From: Candidatus Gugararchaeum adminiculabundum
GTDB lineage: Archaea; Micrarchaeota; Micrarchaeia; Burarchaeales; Gugararchaeaceae
Length of the DNA stretch: 64,000 bases
Reading direction: 5' to 3'
NCBI GenBank assembly: GCA_902384795.1
Contig: CABMDC010000007.1
Coordinates: forward strand, 62,001 to 126,000
The position numbers and the translations under genes were made by a program. The notes below the pieces were generated by a model that did not search any database, was not told where the DNA came from, and saw nothing but the letters and a program-made list of their open reading frames with translations. Positions 28,224 to 38,128 of this stretch are shown in pieces (position 1 is the first letter of the stretch; every line of letters begins with the position of its first letter).

Positions 28224-28709
28224 ATGAAGGACTTAAGCGGGTTCAGCTTTGGCGCAACATCGGCCGTCACCTCCAGCCTCGCCCTTATGGTAGGGCTGAT
28301 CCAGCTCGACGTTTCGCGCACCGGCCTGATAGGCGCGCTGCTTGTCATCGGGCTTGCTGACAACATTGCCGATTCCCTGGGAATGCACATCTATTCGGAA
28401 TCAAGATCCAGGAATCCCAGCAAACTCAGCACAATCACCAACTACCTCACCCGCCTGGGCATCACGCTGCTTCTGATAGCGTTTGTGCTGTTCCTCCCGA
28501 TTTCCCTCGCCATCATCGCATCCGTGATAGTTGGGATGCTTGTGATCGCAGTGTTGAGCTACCTGATAGCAAAGGAACACAGCTTGACCGTTCCGCGCTC
28601 CAGCTTCAGCATCATGCGCAACGTGACCGAGCACCTCGCGGTTGCTGCGCTCGTGCTGGTAATGAGCAACCTGGTCGGCTCGGCCATACACCTGTTTTTC
28701 CACAGCTGA
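28224..28709 (+). CDS. VIT1/CCC1-like membrane transporter family protein
   Basis: FSFGATSAVTSSLALMVGL...LADNIADSLGMHIYSES; several TM helices. Confidence 0.65.
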   Translation: MKDLSGFSFGATSAVTSSLALMVGLIQLDVSRTGLIGALLVIGLADNIADSLGMHIYSESRSRNPSKLSTITNYLTRLGITLLLIAFVLFLPISLAIIASVIVGMLVIAVLSYLIAKEHSLTVPRSSFSIMRNVTEHLAVAALVLVMSNLVGSAIHLFFHS

Positions 28710-28788
28710 AGCATGGTGCCAAGCGTACGCCCGCATCTCTCATTAAAGGAGAGAAAGCATTAATTATACGCAAGCGCAAAATAATTCC

Positions 28789-30099
28789 ATGGCGAGCATC
28801 GCGGACGACCCGTTTGGTTCCAGCCCGGACATGAAGAAGTATGCCCAGGGATTGCGGAGCGGATACAAGAGCGAGTTTGAAATGGCGCGGGCCCTGTTCG
28901 ATGCGGTAAAAGACGACGGCAAGCTCGGCATAAAATATTCCTATTCTTCGGTGGAACCGCGCGAGCACGGAACGAAAACAGCATTGGATGTCTGGAAGGA
29001 CAAGAGCGGGGACTGCGACGAGCTGACCGGACTATACAACGCACTCGTGAAGCTCGCTGGGATGAAGGGCGCACAGGGATTTGCCGGCATTGGATACGCC
29101 AATGTGGACATCGATTACAGGGGAGAGGAAGTCGGCCACATGTGCGCGGTTGTTTTCATAAAAGGCGATGTGCCTGAAAAATTCCGCTACAAGGATTTCG
29201 AGGGCAACAAAAAGTTTAGGGAGAGCACGCTCAAGACCGCGGGGATAGCCGACTCCAAAGACATGCACATGGTGCTCGTTGACCTGACTTACGAACAGTT
29301 CGGCGCGCAGCACAAGAAAATCTCCGTGCTGAATGAGAAGGAGGCGCTGGCGTTTTATTACTGGCAGGCGGGAACAGGCTTCAAGGCCGGTGGAAGGGCG
29401 CAGGTTGCGGAGAAGTGCTTTGAAAAGGCCCTGGACTATGCAAAGGGCAGCGCCAGGGCGCAAGTCTATATGTCTGAGGGGAACAACTACGCCGAGCGCG
29501 GCATGGCGTATAGGGCGATTGGAAAGACCCTGGAAGGAGTTGCCTCCGGGCTCGCCCACAGGAACGACATGAAATACGAGCAGAAGGTACAGCCGAAAGT
29601 GACCCTGGAGCAGGACAGCAAGAACACGGAGAAGCGGATCAAGAAATGGAACTATCTGGCTCCGAAAACCGATGGGGGCGCTGCGGCGTGCATGAAACTA
29701 GGCAGGAAATATCTGATAACGAAAAAATACGACAAGGCGCTGGATTATTTCGAGAGAGTGCTCGGATTCGACAGCAAAAATATGCCTGCGAACTATTTCG
29801 CAGCCATGGCTTGCAAGGAAAAGGAGGATTACGGGGGCGCGATTGGGCATTTGAAAAAAGTCGTTGCTGTTGACGATTCGCACGCGGATGCGCACTACTG
29901 GCTCGGGGTGAGTTATCTGAAAACCAGGGAATACGGAAACGCTGCCCGGGAATTTGAGAAGACGCTCAAGCTTGCGCCGGATTACCCCTACGCGAAGTAC
30001 AACCTCACGCTCGTGAAAATGTACGACAAGGCCAGGGATTCCGGGAAAATCATCGCAGAAAGCGCAAAGCATATGGACCCAAGCGTGCTGATGAGATGA
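28789..30099 (+). CDS. Transglutaminase-like domain protein with C-terminal TPR repeats
   Basis: DKSGDCDELTGLYNALVKLAG; TPR motifs after residue 300. Confidence 0.7.
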   Translation: MASIADDPFGSSPDMKKYAQGLRSGYKSEFEMARALFDAVKDDGKLGIKYSYSSVEPREHGTKTALDVWKDKSGDCDELTGLYNALVKLAGMKGAQGFAGIGYANVDIDYRGEEVGHMCAVVFIKGDVPEKFRYKDFEGNKKFRESTLKTAGIADSKDMHMVLVDLTYEQFGAQHKKISVLNEKEALAFYYWQAGTGFKAGGRAQVAEKCFEKALDYAKGSARAQVYMSEGNNYAERGMAYRAIGKTLEGVASGLAHRNDMKYEQKVQPKVTLEQDSKNTEKRIKKWNYLAPKTDGGAAACMKLGRKYLITKKYDKALDYFERVLGFDSKNMPANYFAAMACKEKEDYGGAIGHLKKVVAVDDSHADAHYWLGVSYLKTREYGNAAREFEKTLKLAPDYPYAKYNLTLVKMYDKARDSGKIIAESAKHMDPSVLMR

Positions 30100-30219
30100 A
30101 CAGCAGGCATCTCTCATTGCTATCTTTTAACGAGCCTTTGCGTTTTGCGCCGGTTGAAGAAAGGCTTAAATTGGACAAGAGCGCAGAATATAATACAAAG
30201 GAATTGCCGAGGCGATTGA

Positions 30220-30870
30220 ATGGCGAAAAACGAAGGCCCGATGAAAATGAAAGAAATGGAAGAGCCGCCAAAGAAAAAGGAACAGCAAAAGACCATGGCG
30301 ATTCCGCCAAAGGAAATCGAGATTATCAAAAAAAGGGACGAGCTTGTCAAATTGATTGAGCAGCTTCCAAAAGAAAAGCGGCTGGAGTATGCGAATTCCA
30401 TAAGGAACACGCTCGAAGAAACGGAAAACAAGATGTACCACAAGGATTTCCTTCAGAATGGGGTAAAGGACGAGGGGCTGAGGGACATTTATGAGGAACT
30501 TAGGATAGGGGGCGAACGCGCGGAAAAGGCGGAACTGGCCGCCCATTATCACCTGAAACGCGGAGCGTTTGCGCAGCATGTGGAAAAATATCTGGAGAAA
30601 CAGGGGCTGTCGGAGAATAGCAGTGAATACAAGGAGATTATGAAGACGGTTAAAGATGCGGGCCCTGCTGATTTTAGGGTCTTTAACCAGGTTCCACTGG
30701 ACCCGGACAACAGATTTGATATCCCGGTGATTACCATGCAACTGTTTGGCAACTCAACCCTCAATCATGTGGAGGAGTATAAGATTAATTTCGAGTACAA
30801 CAGGCAAAGCGAGGAATGGGTGATTACTTCCATCAAGAAGAATAATTGGAATTGGCCTAAAACTAACTAG
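30220..30870 (+). CDS. Hypothetical charged protein
   Basis: Long ORF with ATG, Lys/Glu-rich N-terminus. Confidence 0.5.
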   Translation: MAKNEGPMKMKEMEEPPKKKEQQKTMAIPPKEIEIIKKRDELVKLIEQLPKEKRLEYANSIRNTLEETENKMYHKDFLQNGVKDEGLRDIYEELRIGGERAEKAELAAHYHLKRGAFAQHVEKYLEKQGLSENSSEYKEIMKTVKDAGPADFRVFNQVPLDPDNRFDIPVITMQLFGNSTLNHVEEYKINFEYNRQSEEWVITSIKKNNWNWPKTN

Positions 30871-30966
30871 GGGCAGAAGATAGAAAAGAAAACTAATTTT
30901 AGATAAAAGAAAAACTAGAAAAAGAAAAAACGAAAGAGAAGAAAAAAATTAAAGGAAAAAAAGAAA

Positions 30967-31674
30967 CTACTTTTCGATGGTTAGCACGTACTTCCATAGC
31001 AGCGCTGCCAGGATTCCACCTAGCACTGGCGCAACCAGGAAAAGCGGCAGGGCTTCGAGGGCTTTTCCGCCAACGAACACCGCCGGTCCTATGCTTCTTG
31101 CCGGGTTCACCGAAGTTCCGGTGATGGGTATGGAAACCAAATGTATCAGCACCAGCGTGAAACCTATGGCGATTCCTGCAAAGCCCTGGGGCGCGCGCTT
31201 GCTCGTTGCCCCGAATATCACCAGCAGGAAGAGCATGGTGAAAACCGTTTCAGCAATGAATGCCGAGGTGGCCGAGAATTGCCCGAGGTATCCAACGCCA
31301 TAGCCGTTCTGGCCCAATCCGTTCACTGCGAGCGAGTAGCCGGGCATGCCGTTCATGATTGCGAGCAGTATTCCCGCCCCGATTATGCCCCCGATAATCT
31401 GTGATAGTATATAGCCTGCGGCATCCTTGGCATTGATTTTGCCTGCCACTAGCATGGAAATCGTGATTGCCGGGTTGATGTGGCACCCGGAGATACTTCC
31501 GATTGCGTATACCATCACGAGCACCGTAAGACCGAATGCGAATGATATCCCCAAAAAGCCGATCTGGTTGCCGGCTATGACCGCGCTTCCACATCCCATA
31601 AGGACCAGCGCCAAAGTGCCGATCAGCTCGGCCGCATATTTGTTTAGATTGTTCGAATTATCCACAAAAACCAT
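30967..31674 (-). CDS. Aquaporin/MIP family channel
   Basis: Two NPA motifs: CHINPAITI and SVNPARSIGP. Confidence 0.95.
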   Translation of the reverse strand: MVFVDNSNNLNKYAAELIGTLALVLMGCGSAVIAGNQIGFLGISFAFGLTVLVMVYAIGSISGCHINPAITISMLVAGKINAKDAAGYILSQIIGGIIGAGILLAIMNGMPGYSLAVNGLGQNGYGVGYLGQFSATSAFIAETVFTMLFLLVIFGATSKRAPQGFAGIAIGFTLVLIHLVSIPITGTSVNPARSIGPAVFVGGKALEALPLFLVAPVLGGILAALLWKYVLTIEK

Positions 31675-31762
31675 CTCAATGCTCGAATTCTCAGTATTCG
31701 CCTATAAAGCTTTTGATTTCTAATAGATAACAGATAGCAGAGAACAGAGTAGGTTTGCGCAC

Positions 31763-34318
31763 ATGAGAACTGCAACAACTGAAGAAACTTACCAGGGGCT
31801 AAGCCAGCAGGAAGCAGCCGAAAGGCTGAAGAAAGAGGGGCTTAACGAGCTGGCGTCCGCCAAAAAAAGAACCTTTCTTAATATTGCGCTGGAAGTCCTG
31901 CACGAGCCCATGTTCCTGCTCCTGATCGCCTGCGGAAGCCTTTACCTTTTCCTGGGGGATTTGCAGGGGGCGCTGATGCTTCTCTCATTTGTTTTCGTGG
32001 TCATTGGAATCACGATTTACCAGGAAAGAAAAGTTGAGCGCGCGCTGGAAGCGCTGCGCGACCTTTCGAGCCCGCGGGCGCGGGTCATCAGGGATGGAGT
32101 GCAGAAAGTGATTCCAGGAAGGGAGGTTGTGCGCGAGGACATAATTCTGCTGGCAGAAGGGGACAGGGTGCCGGCGGACGTGGTCATACTTTCCGCGAGC
32201 AATTTCATGGTTGACGAGTCGCTACTTACGGGCGAATCCGCGCCAGTGCGCAAGGCGACCTGGGACGGGGAACAGAAAATGGAAAGGCCCGGGGGCGAGG
32301 ATTTGCCGTTCGCCTATTCGAGCACATTGGTGTCCCAGGGGCATGCGGTTGTGAAAGTGCTTTCAATTGGCGGTGCGACCGAAGTCGGAAAAATCGGCAA
32401 AGCCCTGCAAACGATTGAGCCTGAGAAAACTGAATTGCAAAAGGAAACCGAAAGGCTGGTGAAACTGTTCGGGGGAATCGGACTGCTTGTCTGCGTGCTT
32501 ATAATTGTGATGTACGGGATTACGCGCGCTGACTGGGCAGGAGGATTGTTGGTGGGGCTTGCGCTCGCTATGGCGGTGCTGCCCGAGGAATTCCCGGTGG
32601 TGCTTACGATTTTCCTTGCGCTTGGCGCGTGGAGAATGTCGCGGCGCAATGTGCTGACAAGAAGGATGAGCGCGATTCAGAACCTGGGTTCGGCGACCGT
32701 GCTTTGCAGCGATAAGACCGGCACGCTGACGCTCAACAAGATGACGCTGGAAAAAATCTGGGTGGACGGGAAGGTCGCTTTGCTCAGGGACAAAAAACCC
32801 CTGCCCGATTGGGCGCACGAAACCATGGAGTATGCGATTCTTGCAAGCCAAAAGGAGCCCTATGACCCAATGGAGCGCTCGATAAAGGAAACAGGCGCCG
32901 AGAAATTGTCAGGAACGGAACACATGCATGTGGACTGGGAACTGATGCGCGAATATCCCCTGTCGAAAAAATTGCTTGCGCTTTCCCATGTGTGGAGGGA
33001 GCCTGCGGGAAACAGGCACCTGGTTGCCGCCAAGGGCGCGCCCGAGGCGATTTTTGACTTGTGCCACCTTACCCCGCGGGAAAAGGAAAGGCTGATGGCC
33101 GGAGTCGCATTGCTTTCATCCGAAGGGCTGCGCGTGCTGGGTGTTGCAAAGGCTTACTTCAGCCTTAGCCCTAACAGGCTGCCGGAGAACCAGCATGACT
33201 TTGAATTCAAGTTCTCAGGGCTAATCGCGCTGGAAGATCCGGTAAGGGCGGAAGTGCCGGAAGCTGTGCGCGAATGCTATGATGCGGGAATGCGCGTGAT
33301 TATGATTACAGGGGATTATTCTGGGACCGCGAGAATGGTGGCGAAAAATGCGGGCTTTGTGAATTACGATGACATAATCACCGGGGCTGAAATGGAAACG
33401 ATGAGCGAGGAGCATTTGCGCGAGAGGATAAAAACCGTGAGCGTTTTTGCGCGCGTTGTGCCAGAGCAGAAACTTAGGATTGTGGAGGCGCTCAAGGCGA
33501 ACAACGAGGTCGTGGTGATGACCGGGGACGGGGTGAATGATGCGCCGGCGCTCAAGGCATCCGGGGTCGGGATCGCCATGGGCGGCAGGGGAACGGATGT
33601 GGCGCGCGAATCGGCTGCGCTGGTGCTTACGGACGATAATTTTGCCTCGATTGTGCGCGCAGTGAGAATGGGGCGGGCAGTTTATGACAACATAAAGAAG
33701 GCCATGGCATACATAATTTCGGTGCACATGCCCATTGCCGGGCTTTCACTAATTCCTGTTTTGTTCGGATGGCCGATTGTGCTTTTCCCGGTGCACATCG
33801 CATTTTTGGAACTGATTATTGACCCGGTTTGCTCGGTTGTTTTCGAAGCCGAGCCCGAAGAAAGAAATATCATGAAGCGCAAGCCGCGCAAAAAGAGCGA
33901 GCCGCTTTTTGACAGGGAGATATTGCTCATGAGCGCGCTAAGGGGATTGTGCGCGCTTGCGATTGTGGCATTGGTTTACTGGAGCGCCCTGAATTCTGGC
34001 GCAGGCGAAACCTATGCACGTGCAATGGCGTTCACCACGCTGGTGTTCGCCAATTTGGCGATGATACTCTCGGGCCGCTCGCAGGCGCGCACCATGCTTG
34101 AAACTTTGGGGAACAGGAACAGGGCACTGTGGATAGTTGTTGGGATTACTTTTGTCCTGCTCGCGGTTGCGCTCTATGTGCCGGGCATGGAGCAGCTGTT
34201 TAAATTGTCCGCGCTCAGCGCAGGTGAAATAGGCGCTTGTGCGGGGTATGCGCTGGTGGGAATCGCTCCGTTTGAGATTGCAAAAGTTGTGAAACGGGCG
34301 AGAAGGGGCGCGGCATAA
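31763..34318 (+). CDS. Cation-transporting P-type ATPase
   Basis: CSDKTGTLTLNKM, LLTGESAPV, MTGDGVNDAPALK. Confidence 0.95.
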   Translation: MRTATTEETYQGLSQQEAAERLKKEGLNELASAKKRTFLNIALEVLHEPMFLLLIACGSLYLFLGDLQGALMLLSFVFVVIGITIYQERKVERALEALRDLSSPRARVIRDGVQKVIPGREVVREDIILLAEGDRVPADVVILSASNFMVDESLLTGESAPVRKATWDGEQKMERPGGEDLPFAYSSTLVSQGHAVVKVLSIGGATEVGKIGKALQTIEPEKTELQKETERLVKLFGGIGLLVCVLIIVMYGITRADWAGGLLVGLALAMAVLPEEFPVVLTIFLALGAWRMSRRNVLTRRMSAIQNLGSATVLCSDKTGTLTLNKMTLEKIWVDGKVALLRDKKPLPDWAHETMEYAILASQKEPYDPMERSIKETGAEKLSGTEHMHVDWELMREYPLSKKLLALSHVWREPAGNRHLVAAKGAPEAIFDLCHLTPREKERLMAGVALLSSEGLRVLGVAKAYFSLSPNRLPENQHDFEFKFSGLIALEDPVRAEVPEAVRECYDAGMRVIMITGDYSGTARMVAKNAGFVNYDDIITGAEMETMSEEHLRERIKTVSVFARVVPEQKLRIVEALKANNEVVVMTGDGVNDAPALKASGVGIAMGGRGTDVARESAALVLTDDNFASIVRAVRMGRAVYDNIKKAMAYIISVHMPIAGLSLIPVLFGWPIVLFPVHIAFLELIIDPVCSVVFEAEPEERNIMKRKPRKKSEPLFDREILLMSALRGLCALAIVALVYWSALNSGAGETYARAMAFTTLVFANLAMILSGRSQARTMLETLGNRNRALWIVVGITFVLLAVALYVPGMEQLFKLSALSAGEIGACAGYALVGIAPFEIAKVVKRARRGAA

Positions 34319-34352
34319 AACAAAAAGGTTTTTTAAATGGAGAATCAAACAG

Positions 34353-35957
34353 ATGAGCATGCGCGCGGTTTCGGATATCGGCTTGATTAGGCGGAGAAAA
34401 TTCTCGCCGGCATTGGCGCTGCTGATTCTCCTGACGTTTTTCGCGTTTAGCGCGTGGGCCGATGGCGGAGTCAGTACAACCACAGGGCCTTACAGCGAAT
34501 GCCCGCCAGGTGCAAGCTATGAAGACTGCTTCAACTGCGGGGCTCCGCCAAAAGGAGTTGCATGCACCACCAAATGTACGGCCGAATACGCTTGTACTTG
34601 CGGCTATGACTGGTGCGAGTGCTACTGCCCCTATTCCGGAACGGGAACAACTGCCCCGGACAACACGGACACTAATACTAATAACAACAATCCGCCAGCC
34701 GACCCCTGCGCGAACGTGCAGTGCAGCCCGGTCTGCACAAACGGAAAGCTTTACGGGAGCCTGTGCGTGAGCGGCCAGTGCCAGGTGTACATGCAAACTT
34801 ACACCACCTGTGAAAACGGATGCGCTTCCAATGGAATCGAGTGCGCCAGCGCTCTGCCGCCTCCGCCAGCGCATCCTGATTTGTGCGCAGGAGTAGAATG
34901 CCCGGACAAATGCGACAGCCCGAGGAATAATTTTGCAACCGCCTTGAGACAGGGGCAGTGCGATTCGGGAACAGGTGAATGTGTCTATCAGGATAAAGAG
35001 ACTTGCCAGATTGGATGCTCATTGGACGGGAATAAGAAAGCGGTTTGCCAGGAGGACTGCGACAATTCAATTGACGATGATGGGAACGGGTTGGTGGATT
35101 GCGCGGATCCGGTGTGCGCGGACAGCCTTTCATGCACCTGCAAAAAAGTTGCGAGCGTGCAGGGATCTATTGGCGGAAAGCCGCTGGTGATTCTCATGGG
35201 CGGATACCAGTATGCGGACACCACATTTATTTTCAATTACAAGAACCGGGATGCAATGACGCTGGTTGATGCGAATAAGATTGCAGAAACACTGAAAGCC
35301 ACTGCCCCGTTTAATCAGATGAGCTTTGAGCTTTACGCGAGCCGCATCAATTTGTACAATGAGATAAGGCGCACGGGAAGATTTGAGAACAGCAGGAGGG
35401 CGGCGCTGCTCGCCAAGTGCGGGGAGCAGGGGATCGGCGGGGACCTTACCATAATGGTGAACTATTTGGACGGCACCAGCCTCCCGTACAGCAGGGCGTT
35501 TTCCATGAACGCAGAAATATTCAGGGGAGACGGGCCAGTGACCAGGTCGGATTTTGAACTTGATGTGTTGCATGAGCTGGGCCATGCGTTTGCCGGCCTC
35601 TGGGACGAGTATACTGTTGCAGAGGGGGTCGGCTTCTTCACAGGAGTCGGGGCGACCATACGCGACTATGGATTTGCGAAAAGGTCGAATTGCGCGGTTG
35701 CGGATGATCCGCAATATTGCAATGATTATTTCTCCAGGTTTAATGTGAGCTTCACCTGCGTTCGGGGCTGCGATGCAGGCGCCTGGTACCGCTCATCCCA
35801 GGAGAGTCTGATGAACAATGTTTACGCGTCATCGGAATACAATGCGGTGAGCCAGAAAATAATCAAGGACAGGATTCAGGCGTTCGCGCATCCGAAGGCG
35901 ATTGTGATTTACACTCCGAAAAGCACGCCGGGCAGAAACCCTGAGCCGGCCAGGTGA
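34353..35957 (+). CDS. Secreted M64-like metalloprotease with Cys-rich N-terminal region
   Basis: Signal peptide; LHELGHAFAGLWDEY zinc-binding motif. Confidence 0.75.
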   Translation: MSMRAVSDIGLIRRRKFSPALALLILLTFFAFSAWADGGVSTTTGPYSECPPGASYEDCFNCGAPPKGVACTTKCTAEYACTCGYDWCECYCPYSGTGTTAPDNTDTNTNNNNPPADPCANVQCSPVCTNGKLYGSLCVSGQCQVYMQTYTTCENGCASNGIECASALPPPPAHPDLCAGVECPDKCDSPRNNFATALRQGQCDSGTGECVYQDKETCQIGCSLDGNKKAVCQEDCDNSIDDDGNGLVDCADPVCADSLSCTCKKVASVQGSIGGKPLVILMGGYQYADTTFIFNYKNRDAMTLVDANKIAETLKATAPFNQMSFELYASRINLYNEIRRTGRFENSRRAALLAKCGEQGIGGDLTIMVNYLDGTSLPYSRAFSMNAEIFRGDGPVTRSDFELDVLHELGHAFAGLWDEYTVAEGVGFFTGVGATIRDYGFAKRSNCAVADDPQYCNDYFSRFNVSFTCVRGCDAGAWYRSSQESLMNNVYASSEYNAVSQKIIKDRIQAFAHPKAIVIYTPKSTPGRNPEPAR

Positions 35958-36760
35958 AATTGATTGTGATGATTATGAAAAATAATTGCAGCAGCTGCAT
36001 TTGCATTTTAATTTTTGCGCTCACTCTCGCGCTTCTCGCGCCTCTAGCATTCGCTGATTCGATGATGGTCACGGTCACCTATAATTACGGAGAGATGGGA
36101 ATCAGGCATGTGGAAATCCTGCCAGGCTCGGCGCCCAATTATGCTTCGGACGGGCCGCTTATCCTCGCCTATGAAACTGGCGGCACGACTAATCCGGTTG
36201 CCACATTTTACATGCCGCTTGTCAGCTCGACAAAAGATGGGATAATAATAGAGGATTATGCGGAGCAGACCCTGGAAATTCCGCTGCAAACAGGGGCGCA
36301 GGCCCTTTCGATTTACAACGAGAATGGCACCCTGCTCGCGCAATTCGATTTGACCGGAGTGACCAAAGCGGGTGATGCGAAAGGAACTCCTCCGAGCGGA
36401 ACTGCCGCGGATGTTCTGGGCGAGGTGTCGATTGCTGGCGCAGACAAGCAAGTTAGGAACGGGCAGGCGAAAATACCAAACAGCAACAGTGCGGCGAACG
36501 GAGATTACGGGACAAATGGCGGAACGGATACTGGAAGCGGAACAGACACGAATGGAAATGCGGGGGCAGGCGGATTATTTGGTGCTGGAAGCGGAACCGA
36601 TTACACACTTTTGATTATAGTCGTGATTGCTGCTGGGCTTGGATTTCTGTGGTGGACAAATAGGCTGCCCTGGAAACGCACAACGCAGAAAACAGCTAGT
36701 GACCAAAAGACGACTGATATTCAGAAGACGGCTAGTGTTCAGAAGAAGAAAAAAAGATGA
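35954..36760 (+). CDS. Secreted protein with Gly/Asn-rich linker, C-terminal TM and basic tail
   Basis: Signal peptide; LLIIVVIAAGLGFLWW near the C-terminus. Confidence 0.55.
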   Translation: MKLIVMIMKNNCSSCICILIFALTLALLAPLAFADSMMVTVTYNYGEMGIRHVEILPGSAPNYASDGPLILAYETGGTTNPVATFYMPLVSSTKDGIIIEDYAEQTLEIPLQTGAQALSIYNENGTLLAQFDLTGVTKAGDAKGTPPSGTAADVLGEVSIAGADKQVRNGQAKIPNSNSAANGDYGTNGGTDTGSGTDTNGNAGAGGLFGAGSGTDYTLLIIVVIAAGLGFLWWTNRLPWKRTTQKTASDQKTTDIQKTASVQKKKKR

Positions 36761-36770
36761 GGTGGGTTTG

Positions 36771-37085
36771 ATGGTGACAGGTATGCTGAAAGCTATTGGG
36801 ATCGGAGCCGCGGCGGCAGTGGTCGGAGTGTTTGTTGCGATTGTCGGAATAATCGCAATTTTCCTTTTTGCCATAGTGGGCGCGTTCATGGGCGCGGTGA
36901 CAGGCTTCATACTCCAGTATGTGCCGGTCCTTGGGCCGCTGGTGGTCAAGGGATTCGCAACCATCGGGGTGCAGAATCCGGATTTGGTGGCGCTGGGCGC
37001 GATGCTTGGGTTCATAGGAGGATTTTTCAAAAACCATGAGCAGCAGTGGCGCGAGTGGAGGCAACCTCCTGCGAATAATTGGTAG
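36771..37085 (+). CDS. Small membrane protein
   Basis: Hydrophobic helices; ATG at 36771. Confidence 0.5.
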   Translation: MVTGMLKAIGIGAAAAVVGVFVAIVGIIAIFLFAIVGAFMGAVTGFILQYVPVLGPLVVKGFATIGVQNPDLVALGAMLGFIGGFFKNHEQQWREWRQPPANNW

Positions 37086-37104
37086 GAAGCACGGAGTGAA
37101 GCGC

Positions 37105-37383
37105 ATGAACATGAAACGGAACAAAACAATTTTGGCTGCGGCCGGGCTCTTGGCTGTGCTGATTATTTTGGCCGGATGCGCGGGCAGCGGGACAGATGCA
37201 ACTAAATAGAACCAAAGTGCGAGTGCTAAACCCTGCATAAACTATTCCTATGAAGAGTGCCCGAAAGAATGCACCGTATGCCCGCCCTGCGAAGTCTGCA
37301 GCTCAATCAGCTGCCAGAGCGATGAATTCTGCAAAAGCATCGGTTTCAACAAAACCTGGTATGAAACGGTTAGGCCGAAATAG
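37105..37383 (+). CDS. Cys-rich lipoprotein with in-frame TAG at 37207-37209
   Basis: MNMKRNKTILAAAGLLAVLIILAGCAGSGTDATK*NQSASAKPCINYSYEECPKECTVCPPCEVCSSISCQSDEFCKSIGFNKTWYETVRPK*; lipobox ILAGC. Confidence 0.55.
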
Positions 37384-37408
37384 TGCCCTCGGAGAAGTAA
37401 AGCTCACC

Positions 37409-37433
37409 TTACAAAATGTAAAGCTTTATATAC
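37409..37433 (+). promoter_or_regulatory. Operator-like palindrome plus TATA box
   Basis: TTACAAAATGTAA (37409-37421) next to CTTTATATAC, upstream of ATG 37466. Confidence 0.5.
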
Positions 37434-37465
37434 TTTTAGTAATATATACTATACAGGGTGATAGT

Positions 37466-37924
37466 ATGATTGGAAAATCTGAATGGTTTACGCCGAGAAA
37501 ATTTGGGTGGGGGCTTGGGGTCAGGACCAAGGAAGGAATAGTTTACATCATGGTAGTGGCTGCATTGATTGCGGGCGCAGCGAACCTGCCGATTCCGCTG
37601 GAGCAGAGATTGATCGCAACTTTTGCGGTCCTGGGAATTCTGGTAATAGATATTCTGCACATCATGACCAAGGTTTACGCGAAACTCGATGAGCGCGAGC
37701 AGAAGCACCAGGCAGCTGCGGAAAGGAACGCTGCGTTTGTTGCCATTGCGTGCCTGGTAGCGTATGTGGGATATGTGGCGCTGACTTCCGGCACTTTGGG
37801 GCAGAACGCACAGATTGTTTCACTGTCTGCGATTCCTGAAAAGCTGATGCTGCCGGTCGGCATATTGTTGGCAATGAGCTTGGCAAAAGGGGCGACTCTC
37901 ATTTACCAGGAGCGCGAGGGTTGA
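37466..37924 (+). CDS. Membrane protein encoded with an XRE-family regulator
   Basis: TM helices; adjacent HTH gene. Confidence 0.6.
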   Translation: MIGKSEWFTPRKFGWGLGVRTKEGIVYIMVVAALIAGAANLPIPLEQRLIATFAVLGILVIDILHIMTKVYAKLDEREQKHQAAAERNAAFVAIACLVAYVGYVALTSGTLGQNAQIVSLSAIPEKLMLPVGILLAMSLAKGATLIYQEREG

Positions 37925-37928
37925 TTCC

Positions 37929-38120
37929 ATGAAAAACAACCTAAAGGAACTCAGGGCGCGCTTCAAGATGACGCAGGATGATTTGGCAGGCAAAGTTGAA
38001 GTAAGCAGGCAGACCATTATTGCCATTGAGAATGAGAGATATGATCCCTCGCTGCCTCTGGCGTTCAAGCTGGCAAAAGTGTTCAGGCTAAAGATAGAGG
38101 AAATCTTCTCACTGGAGTGA
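37929..38120 (+). CDS. XRE/Cro-type HTH transcriptional regulator
   Basis: LKELRARFKMTQDDLAGKVEVSRQTIIAIENERYDPSL. Confidence 0.9.
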   Translation: MKNNLKELRARFKMTQDDLAGKVEVSRQTIIAIENERYDPSLPLAFKLAKVFRLKIEEIFSLE

Positions 38121-38128
38121 AGACTGGA

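Noticed and set aside
28401-29559. Antisense ORFs opposite the VIT-like and TPR genes
   Set aside because: His/Arg-rich shadow ORFs of GC-biased codons; the opposite strand has clear domain content.
32363-33727. 162- and 168-aa minus ORFs opposite the P-type ATPase
   Set aside because: Fully inside a strongly supported P-type ATPase gene.
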